From Rebecca billardiae RCC1528 (Eukaryota > Haptophyta), in the NCBI GenBank assembly GCA_965240325.2, contig OZ251240.1, positions 806,001 to 870,000 of the forward strand: DNA of 64,000 bases, given 5' to 3'. The position numbers were made by a program, and so were the translations under genes. Numbering within the stretch: the stretch's first letter is position 1; every line of letters starts with the position of its first letter. The notes beneath the pieces are model-generated. The model was not told where the DNA came from. It made no database searches and worked only from the letters and a program-made list of their open reading frames with translations. Positions 43,517 to 56,000 of the stretch are shown here, one piece after another.

Positions 43517-44576
43517 TCATCAGCATGCTAGAGTAAGCAGTAATATATATATATATATGTATGTATGTATGCATGTATGTATGTATGTATGTATATGTAT
43601 ATATATGTATATATATTCACTAACAGCTTATTACTGCTGAGACGTACGACTACTGAATATATATATATGTATATATCATAATCTGATGATGACTTCGAGA
43701 CTGTCCGTCAGATATGGCTAGCGAGTCATCGGCGGACGGTTGGTCGGAGGCTTCGCCGCGTCGCCGGGCCCGGGGTCAAGTCAGCTCCGCCCGCACTGCC
43801 AGCCACGCTGACCAGTGGCAGTAGTACGCACTACGCCAGTAGTGACGTCGCAGCCCACGCCCCGACGGCTCGCGCGCGCGCCGATTACCGCGGTTACGGT
43901 CGCGCGCCCTCCAATCCTCCATGATGCGCTCGCGTTTAACATCGTCATGCTACGCAATTGGCAAGCCGCCCGCGCACCCTGCATGATTAGTGCATGCGCT
44001 TGAGCTCGGCGTCGTCCGAACTTAGAAATGCAGCTGCCACCGTCAGCTTCGATGGGCATCGATGGCGGCAACAGCATCGTGCTTGACTCTGGCATGGTGC
44101 TGCTGCCAGGTCTCAGCAACTTGAACTGGTGTGAGCTTTGGTTGGACGGGCGGGCGGCGGGCACCGCCGAAGGGCAAGCACGACGGCGGCGCCGCGCCTA
44201 GTGGGGTCAGAGCTCCGACCGTTACACTCCCGAGTGACACAATCTCCCGAGCGAAATGTCGAAATCGACACTGAGCCCAAATCTCATGTCGATCAAACTA
44301 CGTCATCGTCGCTCATCCTACTCCTAGGCAGCTCCTCACCGCACTTTCAAATAGCTTATTACAGCTAATTAGCGCCATCAAATCGCGCGTAACGATATCG
44401 TTATACCCTGCGTTTACGGCCAGGTGACGGCCGTCCACTTACGTAGTCGAATTGTGCTGGACGTGCGCCCGTTTTGTGCGAGTGCATGTCTAAAGCCGCT
44501 CGTCTAAAGGAGTCTCAAAAATCGAAACTCGGTCTCCATCAGCCCTATATATTCATATATTCATTTATTTATTTAA
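43517..44576. other. Intergenic with TATG/TA microsatellite
   Basis: A tatg/ta microsatellite occupies 43543-43619 and a small tata run 43658-43676. A fragment at 44161-44200 resembles the tandem unit near 27.2 kb. No gene is supported. Confidence 0.55.
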
Positions 44577-44699
44577 CGACGTGGTATGCAACGGGCAAGC
44601 GTCAGGCTCAGAGTGCAGCAGACACATAGAATGCGTCCGGCATATAACGACGCGGTATGCAACGGGCAAGCGTCAGGCTCAGAGTGCAGCAGACACATA
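44577..44699 (+). repeat. 71-bp tandem duplication
   Basis: gtatgcaacgggcaagcgtc and aggctcagagtgcagcagac occur twice, 71 bp apart, directly before a long (GA)n tract. Confidence 0.85.
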
Positions 44700-44722
44700 T
44701 AGAGACTAATAATATAGAGACT

Positions 44723-44850
<128 letters not shown>

Positions 44851-45060
44851 CCTGCGCGCCTTCCGACCAGGTCAGGCAGTGCGCCACCCGCAGCCCTGCC
44901 CCCCTACGGGAGCGGGGCCGGGATGGAGCACCAATTCGGCCTGGGGCACGCGGCGGCGACGGTAGATGCCGCCGCGGCCGAGCGCCTTCCGGAGCACTTG
45001 GATGAGGATGAGCCCTATATATGGGAAAACGTCGCTCGGCCTGCCCCATAATTTTCTCTT

Positions 45061-45144
45061 TGACTAAATATATTTTTGACAACGTGCTTTTGCCCGCGCT
45101 GCGGGCTCCACGCTGCGCGCTCCGCCCTGCACCGCGGGCCATAA
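45061..45144 (+). repeat. Solo right end of the dispersed element
   Basis: tttttgacaacgt, gggctccacgctgcgcgctc and cgccctgcaccgcgggccat followed by aa match the right ends at 10560-10640 and 20340-20413, with the central part shortened. No left end lies nearby; the closest in the same orientation is the degenerate one at 31758. Confidence 0.75.
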
Positions 45145-45518
45145 CATATAATTAAAAACAATATGAATATTCCGCGGGTAGCTATGCATCTGAACATATC
45201 ACTAACGACTACAGTGAAAATAAACGCTAACGCGCGCGCCTGCACTGCCCTCTGGGCGTGCCGGCAGTTGCGCAACGCGGCACCATCACTCAGCCATCAG
45301 CATCGTTACAGAATACAGCAGTACATCAAGAACGGCAGAGCCGTGAGCCGTGCGCATGAGTCAATACTGACTGAGTGCTGATGACATGAGTTAGTGATGA
45401 GAGCGGGCGGCGCGGCCGCGCGAGCGGCCGCGCGCCACCAGCCAGGCAGCCACTAAGCTAGTGGCGTAGTGCGCGCCGCACGATAAGACCAAAAACTACC
45501 GATGATGAAAGAAAAGTC

Positions 45519-45580
<62 letters not shown>

Positions 45581-45795
45581 CATCAGAGCTGCTAATAATA
45601 ACAACAACAGTCGTCGTAGTATCATCATCAGGCGCTCTAGAATAAATTTAAATGCGCATATATGCGCGTAAGACTAGACTGCGGAGGATCGCGCAATAAT
45701 CTGATGCTGAGGCGACGACACATAAGCCTGGCTTGATGAGCTAGAACCGGGTACGAGTAAGCTATACATCATGATCATCAGTACGATGATGATTG
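45145..45795. other. Intergenic with (TA)n tract; 3' region of the giant receptor
   Basis: A (TA)n run of about 60 bases lies at 45519-45579. The remainder up to the minus-strand stop at 45796 has no gene. It would contain the 3' UTR of the receptor gene. Confidence 0.6.
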
Positions 45796-47020
45796 TCAAC
45801 TGCCAAAGAGGAAGTTGCACGCACCGCCGATGCCGCGCAGCTGGAAGAGCACGGGCTCGACAAATACCTCGAAGGCCCAGTCGCGCCACATCTCCGGGAG
45901 AGCCCTGAGCACCACGTCCAGCACGAGCTGGATGAGCACGATGCCTGGCTCGACCACCGCCACCTTGAAGGCCATCTCGTAGCCCCACGCGAGCATGATC
46001 TCGTCGCGCCACAGGTTGGGGTTGCGGATGCTCACCTCCACCGATGCCGTGCCGAAGATCGAGAACATGAGGATGAGCACGCCAAGCGCCGCCATCAGGG
46101 CGATGTTGATCACCCATATGAGCCTGTTCTTCCACCTCTTGGGCTTGTTCGCCCACCACGTCGCGTCTTGCAGCTCGAGCATCGACAGCCGCAGCCGCTC
46201 GTGCACCTCCGTCGGCGTCGGCTCGTGCGCGCTGCTGCGGTCTGGGCGGTCGGCGGGTCGGCGGTCGCGATGGTGCGCGGCGGCGTGGTACGCGGCGACG
46301 GCCTCGCGCGTCGCCACGTTCGGCTCCGCCACCACCTCGTCCACCGCGATCGGGTGCCCGTCGGGGAAGGGCGAGCGCCTGTACGCGACCTCGACCATCT
46401 TGACAGCCTCGTACTCGTCGTCCCGCGCGTGCACGTGGTACTGCTCGAGCACCTCCTCGTGGCTGCGCGGCTCGGCGCGGTACACCACCTCGGCCTGGAC
46501 GAAGCGCAGGTCCGGGATCGGGTGCGACACCTCGACCACGGTGATGTGCTCCTCCACCATAGCCTCCTGGTGGAACTCGGGGCGCACGCGGCCGCCAAAC
46601 ATCTCGGCGACGATGGACGGCCGGTTGGCGTGCGGCACGGCCGCGAGCGCCTCGGCGCGCACGACGCCGGTGACGTAGAAGCCGACGAGCTGGCCAAAGT
46701 CCGTCTGGATTGCAACGAGGGCCTGCTCGGGCATGGCGATCGAGAGGTCCGGCCTCGTCGCCAGCGCGCCGGCCGCGGCGTTCGCGTTGCCCGTGCCGGG
46801 CATCGCCGGCACGAGCGCAGCCGCGGGCGCATCGTCCGGGTGCGGGTCGACCAACTTGACCGACTCGGGGCGGACGTACCGCACGGTCGGGCGCGAGAGG
46901 TCGACCACGCCACCGGTCAGCTCGGCGATGTTCTTAGCCACGTCCACGGTCGACATCATGCGCTGCAGGTTCGCCGCCTGGAGGCTCACGGCCGACGCGC
47001 TGCGCTTGAGCCCAACGCCG

Positions 47021-47051
<31 letters not shown>

Positions 47052-50000
47052 TCACACCCTCGCGCGCACCCGCCGCCTGCTCCGCACTCCACGCGCGCCC
47101 GAGAGGCGGCGCAGAAATCGGTGCCTTGCGGCCGGCCGGCACAGCAGACGACGGCCCGCTCGCGCCACCCAAGCCGCTGGGCCCCTGCTCTCGGCCTGAG
47201 CCGATCTTGTCTGCCGCTGCGCGCGTGCCGCGCCGCTCGGTGAGACGCTTCACGCGCCGCTCAACGTCAAGCCCGCGCTCGCGCTCCGCCTTGGTGTCGA
47301 GCAGGCTGCTGCGCTTCGCCGCCCAGCGCCACAGCCGCTCGAGGAAGAGGCTCTCGTACGGGTAGCCAGCGAGCAGCCCGATCGCCACCGCGACGAGCAA
47401 CTGCGCGGCGCCCTCGTTGCCCTCCGTGCCGAGGAAGAGCGCCATCACGAACAGCTCCATCAGCAGCACGTTGGCCTGCACCGTCAGCTTCTGCTTGGCG
47501 GTGATCGGATCGCCCGGCAGCCGGACCAGCCACGCACTGAGCGTCGACTTCTCGAGCACGCCGCTGCCAAAAGCCCACAGCCGGGAGCGCGCGGCGCGCT
47601 GCTTCCACGCCGGCACGCCCGGGTCGGTCTCAATCTGCCGGTCGATGCGGTGCGCGAGCGCGAACAGCGCAAAGTAGACGCCAAACAGGCCACACACGCA
47701 GCCGACGCCCCAGTAGTTGGCGAGCAGCCGCTCGGCGACGATCACGACCACCTCGCCCGCATTGTCCGCTTCCTTCAGCTCCTTGTCCTCGGTGTCGATA
47801 GGCGCGTTGACGGTCACCGTGCCCGCGTCCTCCCCGGCGACGAGCGAGCTGACCGCCACGCCGATGGCGGCAAAGTCTGCAGAAGGGCGCGCACGCACAT
47901 TGCGCGAGGCAACGTGGAAAGTAGAACGGAGGGGACGTGAGCGCGTGTGCGGCGGTGCGGCGCTAGCTGGGCGTGCGCTTGAACGCATGCGGCGTGGAGG
48001 TGCGGGCGCGCGTACCGGTCAGGTGGTCGCACACGCACACGAGCTGGCCTGAGCTGGCGCTGATGCGCGTCTCGCAGCCCTCGGCCGACCACAGCGCGCT
48101 CGTCTCGTTCCTGCGCGCGCGCCATCGAGGGCGAGCCGGTGGGCGCGCGCGAACGCGGGCGCGAGCGGCGCGGTGAGCCGCGCGCGCTCGCGGAACAGTG
48201 GCTAGCGTGGCGCGCCGCGTGCGCACCAGAAATGGCACACAGGCGCCTCGTTGCACGCGGTGCCATAGTAGCCGTCTGCGCACGCGCACGTGCCCGCGCC
48301 GGTGCCCGCCGTTGGAGCATCGGTCGTGTTGCAGCTCCCGGCCGGCGCGGTGCACTCGGCGTCGGTCGCGCACGCCGCGCCGCCGCGCGTAGGCTGCTGC
48401 GCCAGCGGGATGGCAATCTCGACCGGGTCGTCGAGCTGGCGAATCCGAAGCGGCACGAGCTGCGCGGCGGGCAGGAGGCGCACGCTCACCACGGCCGACT
48501 GCACGCCCAGCTGCGCGCCGAGCGTGAGGCCGTCGTCGCCGTCCGCACCGCCCGCGCCGGCGCTGGAAGCGTCGGTGCTGCCGTTGGGCGTGACGTGCAC
48601 GTTGGTCTGCAGCGAGATGAGCTGCACATCCACGCCCGCGTCGAGCGCGCCGTCGCCGCCTGCGCCGGCGAAGACGCTCGCGGGCAGCGAGACACTGCCG
48701 GAGCCCCCAGGCCCGCTGATCGTCGAGTTGGCCACCGCGTCCGCAAAGTTGCGCTGCGCGCTCACGTTGACGAGGGCACCCGTCACCTCGCGCGCCGCCT
48801 CGCCGGGAAGCACGCCAACGACGAGCCCACTCGCCAGCCCAGATGTCGCCTGTGCGATCGCCGCGTTGGCTGCGTCGTCAGCGTGGCCCGTGCTGCCTCC
48901 GCCGTCGTCCTCCGACAGCGCCGACAGGCGGCGGCGCGCGGATGCAGTGCCGTTGCCGAGCGCGCGCGCGGCCAGCACGGAGTCGAGGCCGGCGAGGCAG
49001 TTGGACGCAGTCGTGTCGTCGACGCCGCTCGAATCGCGCGCGCCCGCGACAAGGCCGGCGAGCTGCAGCAGCCCCTCCGTCTGCGCGAGCGCGTCGAGTG
49101 CCTCGGGCACGGCGAGCACGGTGCGCAACGCGTTGGACACGCCCGTGCGCCCGCCCGCGTCGAGCGTGCCGTTGAGCGCGGCCTGGGTGACGCTCAGCAG
49201 CTCGCCGACGACGGCCGCCGCCTCGCCGCCGTCCTTGCTGGCGATGGTGGACACGGTGGCGTCGGCGACGGCAACGACGAGCTGAACGGCCGAGTCCACG
49301 TCGGCGACGGCGATGGCGACTGCCGCGCCCTCGAGCACGCGGCGTGCCGTCTCGGCCGACGCGTTTTGCGAGGCCTGCGGCAGCACGCGCACGGGGCGCA
49401 GCGTGCGCGCGGCGCCCTCGAACTGGTCGATCACGAGGACCGTCGCGTTGAGCGCGCCCTGCGGCAGCACGACGCGCGCGCTCTGCTCGAGCACGGGCGT
49501 GCTCGTCACGCTCTGCTCGAGCGCCGAGCCGGGCGCGACGTAGCCAAACTGGTAGCGCAGCGGCAGGTCGTCGGCCGCGTCGTCGGTCCAGCCGCTCGCG
49601 CTGAGCGCAAACGAGGTGAAGACCGGCGCCTCCTCGGGCGAGACGGCGAGCACGCCGCCGAACGGGCTGCGGTTCATCTCGAGCGCGAGCAGCGCGGTCG
49701 CGGGCTGCCCGCCGCCCGTCACCTCGAGGCTGAGCACGTACGACGCGCCGGGCGCGAGCACGGCCGAGCGGAAAACGAGCGACGGCTTGGCGTCGCCCGT
49801 GGTGGTGACGGCGCGGCTGTCGGCGAGGTCGAGCAAACCGCCGTCCACGCCGCGCGCGGGCTGCACCGCGCTGCCGACGCGCTCGGCCATGCTCCAGCGG
49901 ACGGCGAAGCTGAGGTTGCCCGTGCTTTGCAGCGCGCGCGCCTGCGCGTCGAGCTCGGCTGAGAACGAGATGGAGAGCTCCGGCCGCGTCCACTCCGAGT

Positions 50001-53000
50001 TGTACTTGGCGGCCGCGTACCTGGCGCTGAGCGTGAGCGCGGGCACGTAGTCGTTCACCAGCGTGATGGCCACGCTGGTCTGTGCGCTACGCCCATCGGC
50101 ACTCGAGACCGCGAGGGAGACGGTGTACGCGCCCACGGCGGGTAGCGACGCCGTCCGCAGCGTGAGCGTCGGCTCGTCGAGCGCCACGCCGCTCGTGGCC
50201 AGGTCGACCGCCTCGCCACCGTTCGCGCGCGCCACGGCCCAGCTGAAGGCGAGGCCGTCGGCGCTGCCCGTGTTCAGGTCAACGGAAGCGGTGCCGTCGA
50301 ACTCGAGCGCGGCGGCGGTGATGGAGAGCGTGCGGTCGCCCGAGGCGATCACCGCGCGCACCGGCTGCAGCTCAACGATCAGCGTCACAACGACGCTCGC
50401 CCTCGCGCCCGCATCCGCTGCCATCGTCGCCGTCGCTTCAAGTGTGTATGTGTACCCGGCGCGCAGCGTGTACGGCGCGAGCTCGAGCTTGGCGCGCGAT
50501 CCCGCCGCCGCGCCAAATGGCGCGGGCACGGCCGCGACCGTCATGTCGTCGGTGCGAACCGTGCTGAGCACCGACCACGCAAAGTTGATGGCCGGCGAGA
50601 GCTCGGCGGTCGGCCAGCACGACGCGAGCTCGGCCACTGCCTGCACCACCGTCGCCGCGCTCGGCCGCACGCGCAGCGTCGCCGGGCCCTGCACGCTCAA
50701 CACCGGCGCAAGCCCGCCCGAGCGGCGCACGGTGAAGCGCGCGCGCGCCGAGGCGAAGCCGAGGAACGAGCGCGCCTGCAGCAGGAAGCTGAACTGTGCG
50801 CCGACGGGCAGCGCCACGCTCAGCGTCGGCGTCGTCGTGCGCGCCACCTCGTCCGCGAGCGCGAGCGCAGAGGCCGCGGTGAGCTCGGTCGTGTCCACCG
50901 CCCACGTGTAGCGCAGCGGCACAATGCCGCCACCCGCCGAGCCGGTCGAGCGCAGCGTCACGCGCTGGCCGGGGCACGCCGAGACGGTGCTCGGCCCGGC
51001 GAGCAGCGCCGTCGGGGTTGGGCAGCCGCCGTCACACGCCTCGTCCGCCTCCAGTGGAATCTCCACCGCACCACGCGCGCAGAGCTCGTCAGGGCACGGG
51101 GTGCCGCTGCCGCGCGGCCGGATCACGTCGGCGCGCAGCCCAACGGCGTCGCCGGGCGCGATCGCCGTCTGGCTGTTGAGCAGCGCGAGCAGCGTCGTGT
51201 CATCCTGCCAGTAGCAGGCCAGCTCGGCCGACGCGCCGCCCCGGATGAGCGCCACGGTCGCGTCGTCGAGCACGATTGCGCACAGCTCAACACCGGCCAT
51301 CCCTGCGCGGTCGGTCGGCTGTGCGTCGAACTGGATGCGCAGCGCCGTCGCCTCGGCGTTGAAGGTGGCTGACTGCAGCGCGGGCGCGCGCGCGCCGGCG
51401 AGGTAGTTGAACGTGGCGTTGGCGGCGAAGCTGGGGTCGGCCTCGACGAACGAGCGGCCGTTGAGCGACACCGAGATCGGCACCGCCGTTTCGGGCAGTC
51501 CAAGAGGCGAGCGCACCACGACGCGATCCCCCGCCACGCTGAGCGGCGCGGGCGCGAGTTTTGAGCCGAAGCGCACGCGCAGCTCGCCGGCAGCCGCGCC
51601 GGGGGTCAGGTTGGTCGCGTTGAGCAGGTTGTCGAAGCCCGCGCCCGAGATGGTCACCTCAAGGCCGCCGCGCGGCAGCCCCTCGCGTGGCGAGATGGCG
51701 AGGACGCTCGGCTGCGCGTAGTACGCGACCTGGAAGCCCGCGCTCGTCGTCGTGCCTGGCGCGCCGTTGGCGAGCGAGAGCTCCAGCGAGCGCGCGCCCG
51801 CGCCGCGCTCTCCCGCCGGCGGCAGCGTGCACGCCGCGCGCACCGTCGTCGCTCCCGGCACGCCGAGCAGCAGCTCAGCCGGCGCTGCGCACGTGCCGTC
51901 GAGCATGCAGCAGAGTCCCGTGGTGGCAAGCTCGCCGCCAAAGCCAGCGCCCGTCAGGGTGACGCGCGTCCCACCGCTCAGCGCAGCGCCGACCGGCGTC
52001 ACCGCGCTCAGGCTCACGTCGCTGATGTCGTACAGCCGCACAGAGATCTCGCCAAACTCGTTGAACAGCAGGTCGCGGCCGTCGCCGTTGAGCGTGAGCC
52101 GGACCGAGTAGCGCGCGTTCGGCACGGCCTCGTCGGCGGGCACGCCGAGGCACACGGCTGTCGAGTCGTCCACGACGGTCGCGAGGCGGTAGAAGGGCGT
52201 GCCGCCGCCCTCGCGCGTGTACGCGCACGTGGCCACGCCCGCGCCCAGGTCGAGGAAGCCGCCGCCGTACAGCGTCACGGGCGCAGGGCTACTGGCGGAC
52301 GTGGCAATGGGCTCGCTGGAGGCGACCGTTGCCGAGTACATGACGAAAGTCGCCACCGAGCTGAAGTAGGAGAGGCCGTTTGGCGAGACGTGCACGAGAA
52401 TGCTCTCGACGCCCGTGCCAGAGGAGATGGGCAGCAGCGGCAGCGGGCAGCGCACCTCGCCGGACGAGCGCAGCGCTCCGGCGACGGTGACGACGTACCC
52501 GTCACCGGTGAAGCGGCACGTGAGCGCGCCCAGCTCGAAGAAGCCCGAGCCCGAGACGACCAGCGTTCGGCCCTCCACGCCGCGCGGCACGCCGGGCGGG
52601 CTGACTGCCTCCAACGTCGCGCTTGACGTGTCGAACCAGACGAACGTCGAAGTGGCCTCCTCCTCGGACGCGGCGGAGCGCACGCGCACAGAGACGGCCG
52701 GAGCGGCAACGGGCGGCGTGAGCGGCTCGCACACCACTTCAGTCGCCGTGTACGACGCCACGCCTATCTCCACCTCGGCCATGCCGCCAGAGCCGTCCGC
52801 ATACGCAAAGACGCACGCGAGCTGGGCGCCAACGAGCAGCGCAGGCTCGAGTCCGGCCGCGGCAATGGTCACTGTCGTCGCCTCGCCCACGGCCGCGCCG
52901 CCCGGGCTCGCGCCGAAGAGCACGGCCTTGGCGAGCGCTGGGAGCGGCGGGCTCGGCGGCGGGTACGGCGACTCGCGTGGCGGCGGCGGCGGGGTTGGCG

Positions 53001-56000
53001 GCGGGCTGGGTGGCGGCGGTGGGCTGGGCGGCGGCGGGCTGGGCGGAGGCGGCGGCGACGGGCTTGGCGGCGGCGGCGGGCGCGGGGGCGGCGGGCTGCT
53101 CGGCGGCGAGGGTGGGCTGGGCGGAGGCGAGCTGTACTCACACGAGCCGTCGTCGAACGTCGCCGTCGAGTCGAAGTTGAGCGCCGCGCCGTCGGTGCAG
53201 CCGGCGAATGTGAGCGCCGGCTTGTACGCGAGCTCGATGCCCAGCGCCGCGTGCAACGCCTCGAGGGTGTGCGCTCCCAGCTCGGCCGGCACATCGAGCG
53301 GCGGCCCGTCCGCCGCGCGCTGGTACACCTCGACGGCGACGCGTGCGCTGGGCGCCGAGCCAGCCCGGCCGGCAAGGATGCCCAGCACGCGCATCTGCGC
53401 GGAAGGGATGCCAGTGAGCGCCTCCGTGCCGTCGAGCAGCTCGCTGATGGCCGCGGGAGTAAGCTCCGACGTCGGCCCAGCGATGGCGTAGCCAATCAGA
53501 GAGCGGCTGCCGGGTGGAGGTGGTGGCAGCGACGGCGGCGGCGACGGCGGCGGAACGGGCGCGGGCGATGGCGGGAACGGCGGCGGCAGGGGCTCGGTGC
53601 GCGGCGGTGGCGGCGGCGAGGGCGGTGGCAGGGGCGAGGGCGGCGGTGTGGGCGGAGGTGGCGGCGGCGATGGAGAGGGTGGCGGTGGATACGGAGGAGG
53701 GCTCGGCGGCGGCGGTGATGGTGGCGGCGATGGCGGCGGGCTGGGCGGTGGCGGCGGGCTTGGTGGCGGGTTCGGCGGGCTGGATGGTGGTGGACTGGGC
53801 GGTGGAGATGGCGGGGCGCTGGGCGGCGGGGATGGTGGCGGCGATGGTGGTGACGGCGGAGGGAACGGCTCGGCACGCGGAGGGGGCGGTGCCGAGGGAG
53901 GCGGGGGAGGCGACGGCGGCGGCGTTGGCGGCGGCGGTGGTGGGAAGAGCGGCGGTGGAGGCGGCTGAGGAGGCGAGCTCGGCGGTGGCGACGGCTGCGG
54001 TGAGGGTGGTGGCGGCGGCGGCGGCGAGGGCGGCGGTGGGAGCGGCGGTGGGGATGGCGGGGGAGTCGGTGGTGCACGCGGCGGCGGCAGACTCGGCGGT
54101 GGGCTTGGCGGCGGCCTCGGCGGCGGGCTTGGAGGTGACGATGGCGGAGGGCTGGGGGGTGGCGACGGCGGTGGCGGCGGCTCAAAGTAGACGCATCCGG
54201 ATGGCTCGGGCTCAAAGGTGGCGCTCGAGTCGTAGTTGGTCGCATTGGCGTCGCGGCATCCCTCGTACAGCAGCGTGGGCGCCGCTGCGAGCTCGATACC
54301 CAGCTCTTTGCTCAGATCCTCCACATTCGCGACGGCGAGCGTTGCGCCCACGTCCACCTGCGGCACGGACGCGGGCTGGTACGCGCTCAGTACCACCTTG
54401 ACCGAGGCTGGCGTCACGGCCTCGACGCGCCACTGCTCGGCCGGGATGCCCGTGGTGCGCGCCATGCCCGACTTGAGCTCGTTCTTCACGACCTCGTTGA
54501 TGTCGTCCGCGGTGCCCGGCAGCGCGAGGCCGACGTACGTTGTCGTGCCCGGCGGCGGTGGCGGCGGTGCGGGCGGCGGCGCGGGTGGTGGCGGTGGCGG
54601 CGGCGAGGGCGGGCTGGGCGGCGGATAGGGCTCGACGCGCGGGGGCGGCGGGGGCAAGTTGGGCGGTGGTGGTGCGCTCGGTGGCAAAGGCGGTGGAGTC
54701 GAGGGTGGGGGAGGCGAGGGAGAGGGCGGCGGCGGCTGCGGTGGCGACGAGGGAGGTGATGACGGCGGTGATGGCGGCGGTGACGGCGGCAGCAATGGCG
54801 GAGGGGCTGGTGGCGGGCTCGGTGGCGGCAATGGTGGCGGCGGGCTGGGCGGTGGCGATGGCGGCGGCGGTGGTGGTGGGCTGGGCGGTGGCGACGGTGG
54901 CGGCGGGCTGGGCGGCGGTGATGGCGGCGGCGACGGCGGCGGGCTCGGCGGCGGTGATGGCGGCGGCGGGCTGGGCGGCGGTGATGGCGGCGGCGACGGC
55001 GGCGGGCTCGGTGGCGGCGATGGCGGCGGCGGGCTGGGCGGTGGCGATGGCGGCGGCGGTGGTGGTGGGCTGGGCGGTGGCGACGGTGGCGGCGGGCTGG
55101 GCGGCGGTGATGGCGGCGGCGACGGCGGCGGGCTCGGCGGCGGTGATGGCGGCGGCGGGCTGGGCGGCGGTGATGGCGGCGGCGATGGTGGTGGGCTGGG
55201 CGGTGGCGACGGTGGCGGCGGGCTCGGCGGCGGTGATGGCGGCGGCAACGGCGGCGGGCTCGGTGGCGGCGACGGCGGCGGCGGGCTGGGCGGTGGTGAT
55301 GGCGGCGGCGATGGTGGTGGGCTGGGCGGTGGGCGTGGTGGTGGCGGGCTGGGCGGCGGGCTGGGCGGCGGGCTGGGCGGCGGGCTGGGCGGCGGGCCGG
55401 GTGGAGGTGGGCTCGGTGGTGGCGAGGGTGGTGGTGTCGGTGGCGGGCTGGGCGGCGGGCTTGGAGGCGGAGGGCTTGGTGGCGGCAAAGGAGGCGGGGG
55501 CGGAGGTGGACTCGGTGGTGGGCTGGGCGGCGGCGGGCTCGGCGGCGGCGACGGCTGTGGCGACGGCGGTGGGCGCGGTGGCGGCGACGGCGGCGGCGGG
55601 CTGGGCGGTGGCGATGGCGGCGGCGATGGTGGTGGGCTGGGCGGTGGCGACGGTGGCGGCGGGCTCGGCGGTGGTGGTGACGGCGGCGGGCTGGGCGGTG
55701 GCGATGGCGGCGGCGATGGTGGTGGGCTGGGCGGTGGCGACGGTGGCGGCGGGCTCGGCGGCGGTGGTGACGGCGGCGGGCTGGGCGGTGGCGATGGCGG
55801 CGGCGATGGTGGTGGGCTGGGCGGTGGCGACGGTGGCGGCGGGCTCGGCGGCGGTGGTGACGGCGGCGGGCTGGGCGGTGGCGATGGCGGCGGCGATGGT
55901 GGTGGGCTGGGCGGTGGCGACGGTGGCGGCGGGCTCGGCGGCGGTGGTGACGGCGGCGGGCTGGGCGGTGGCGATGGCGGCGGCGATGGTGGTGGGCTGG

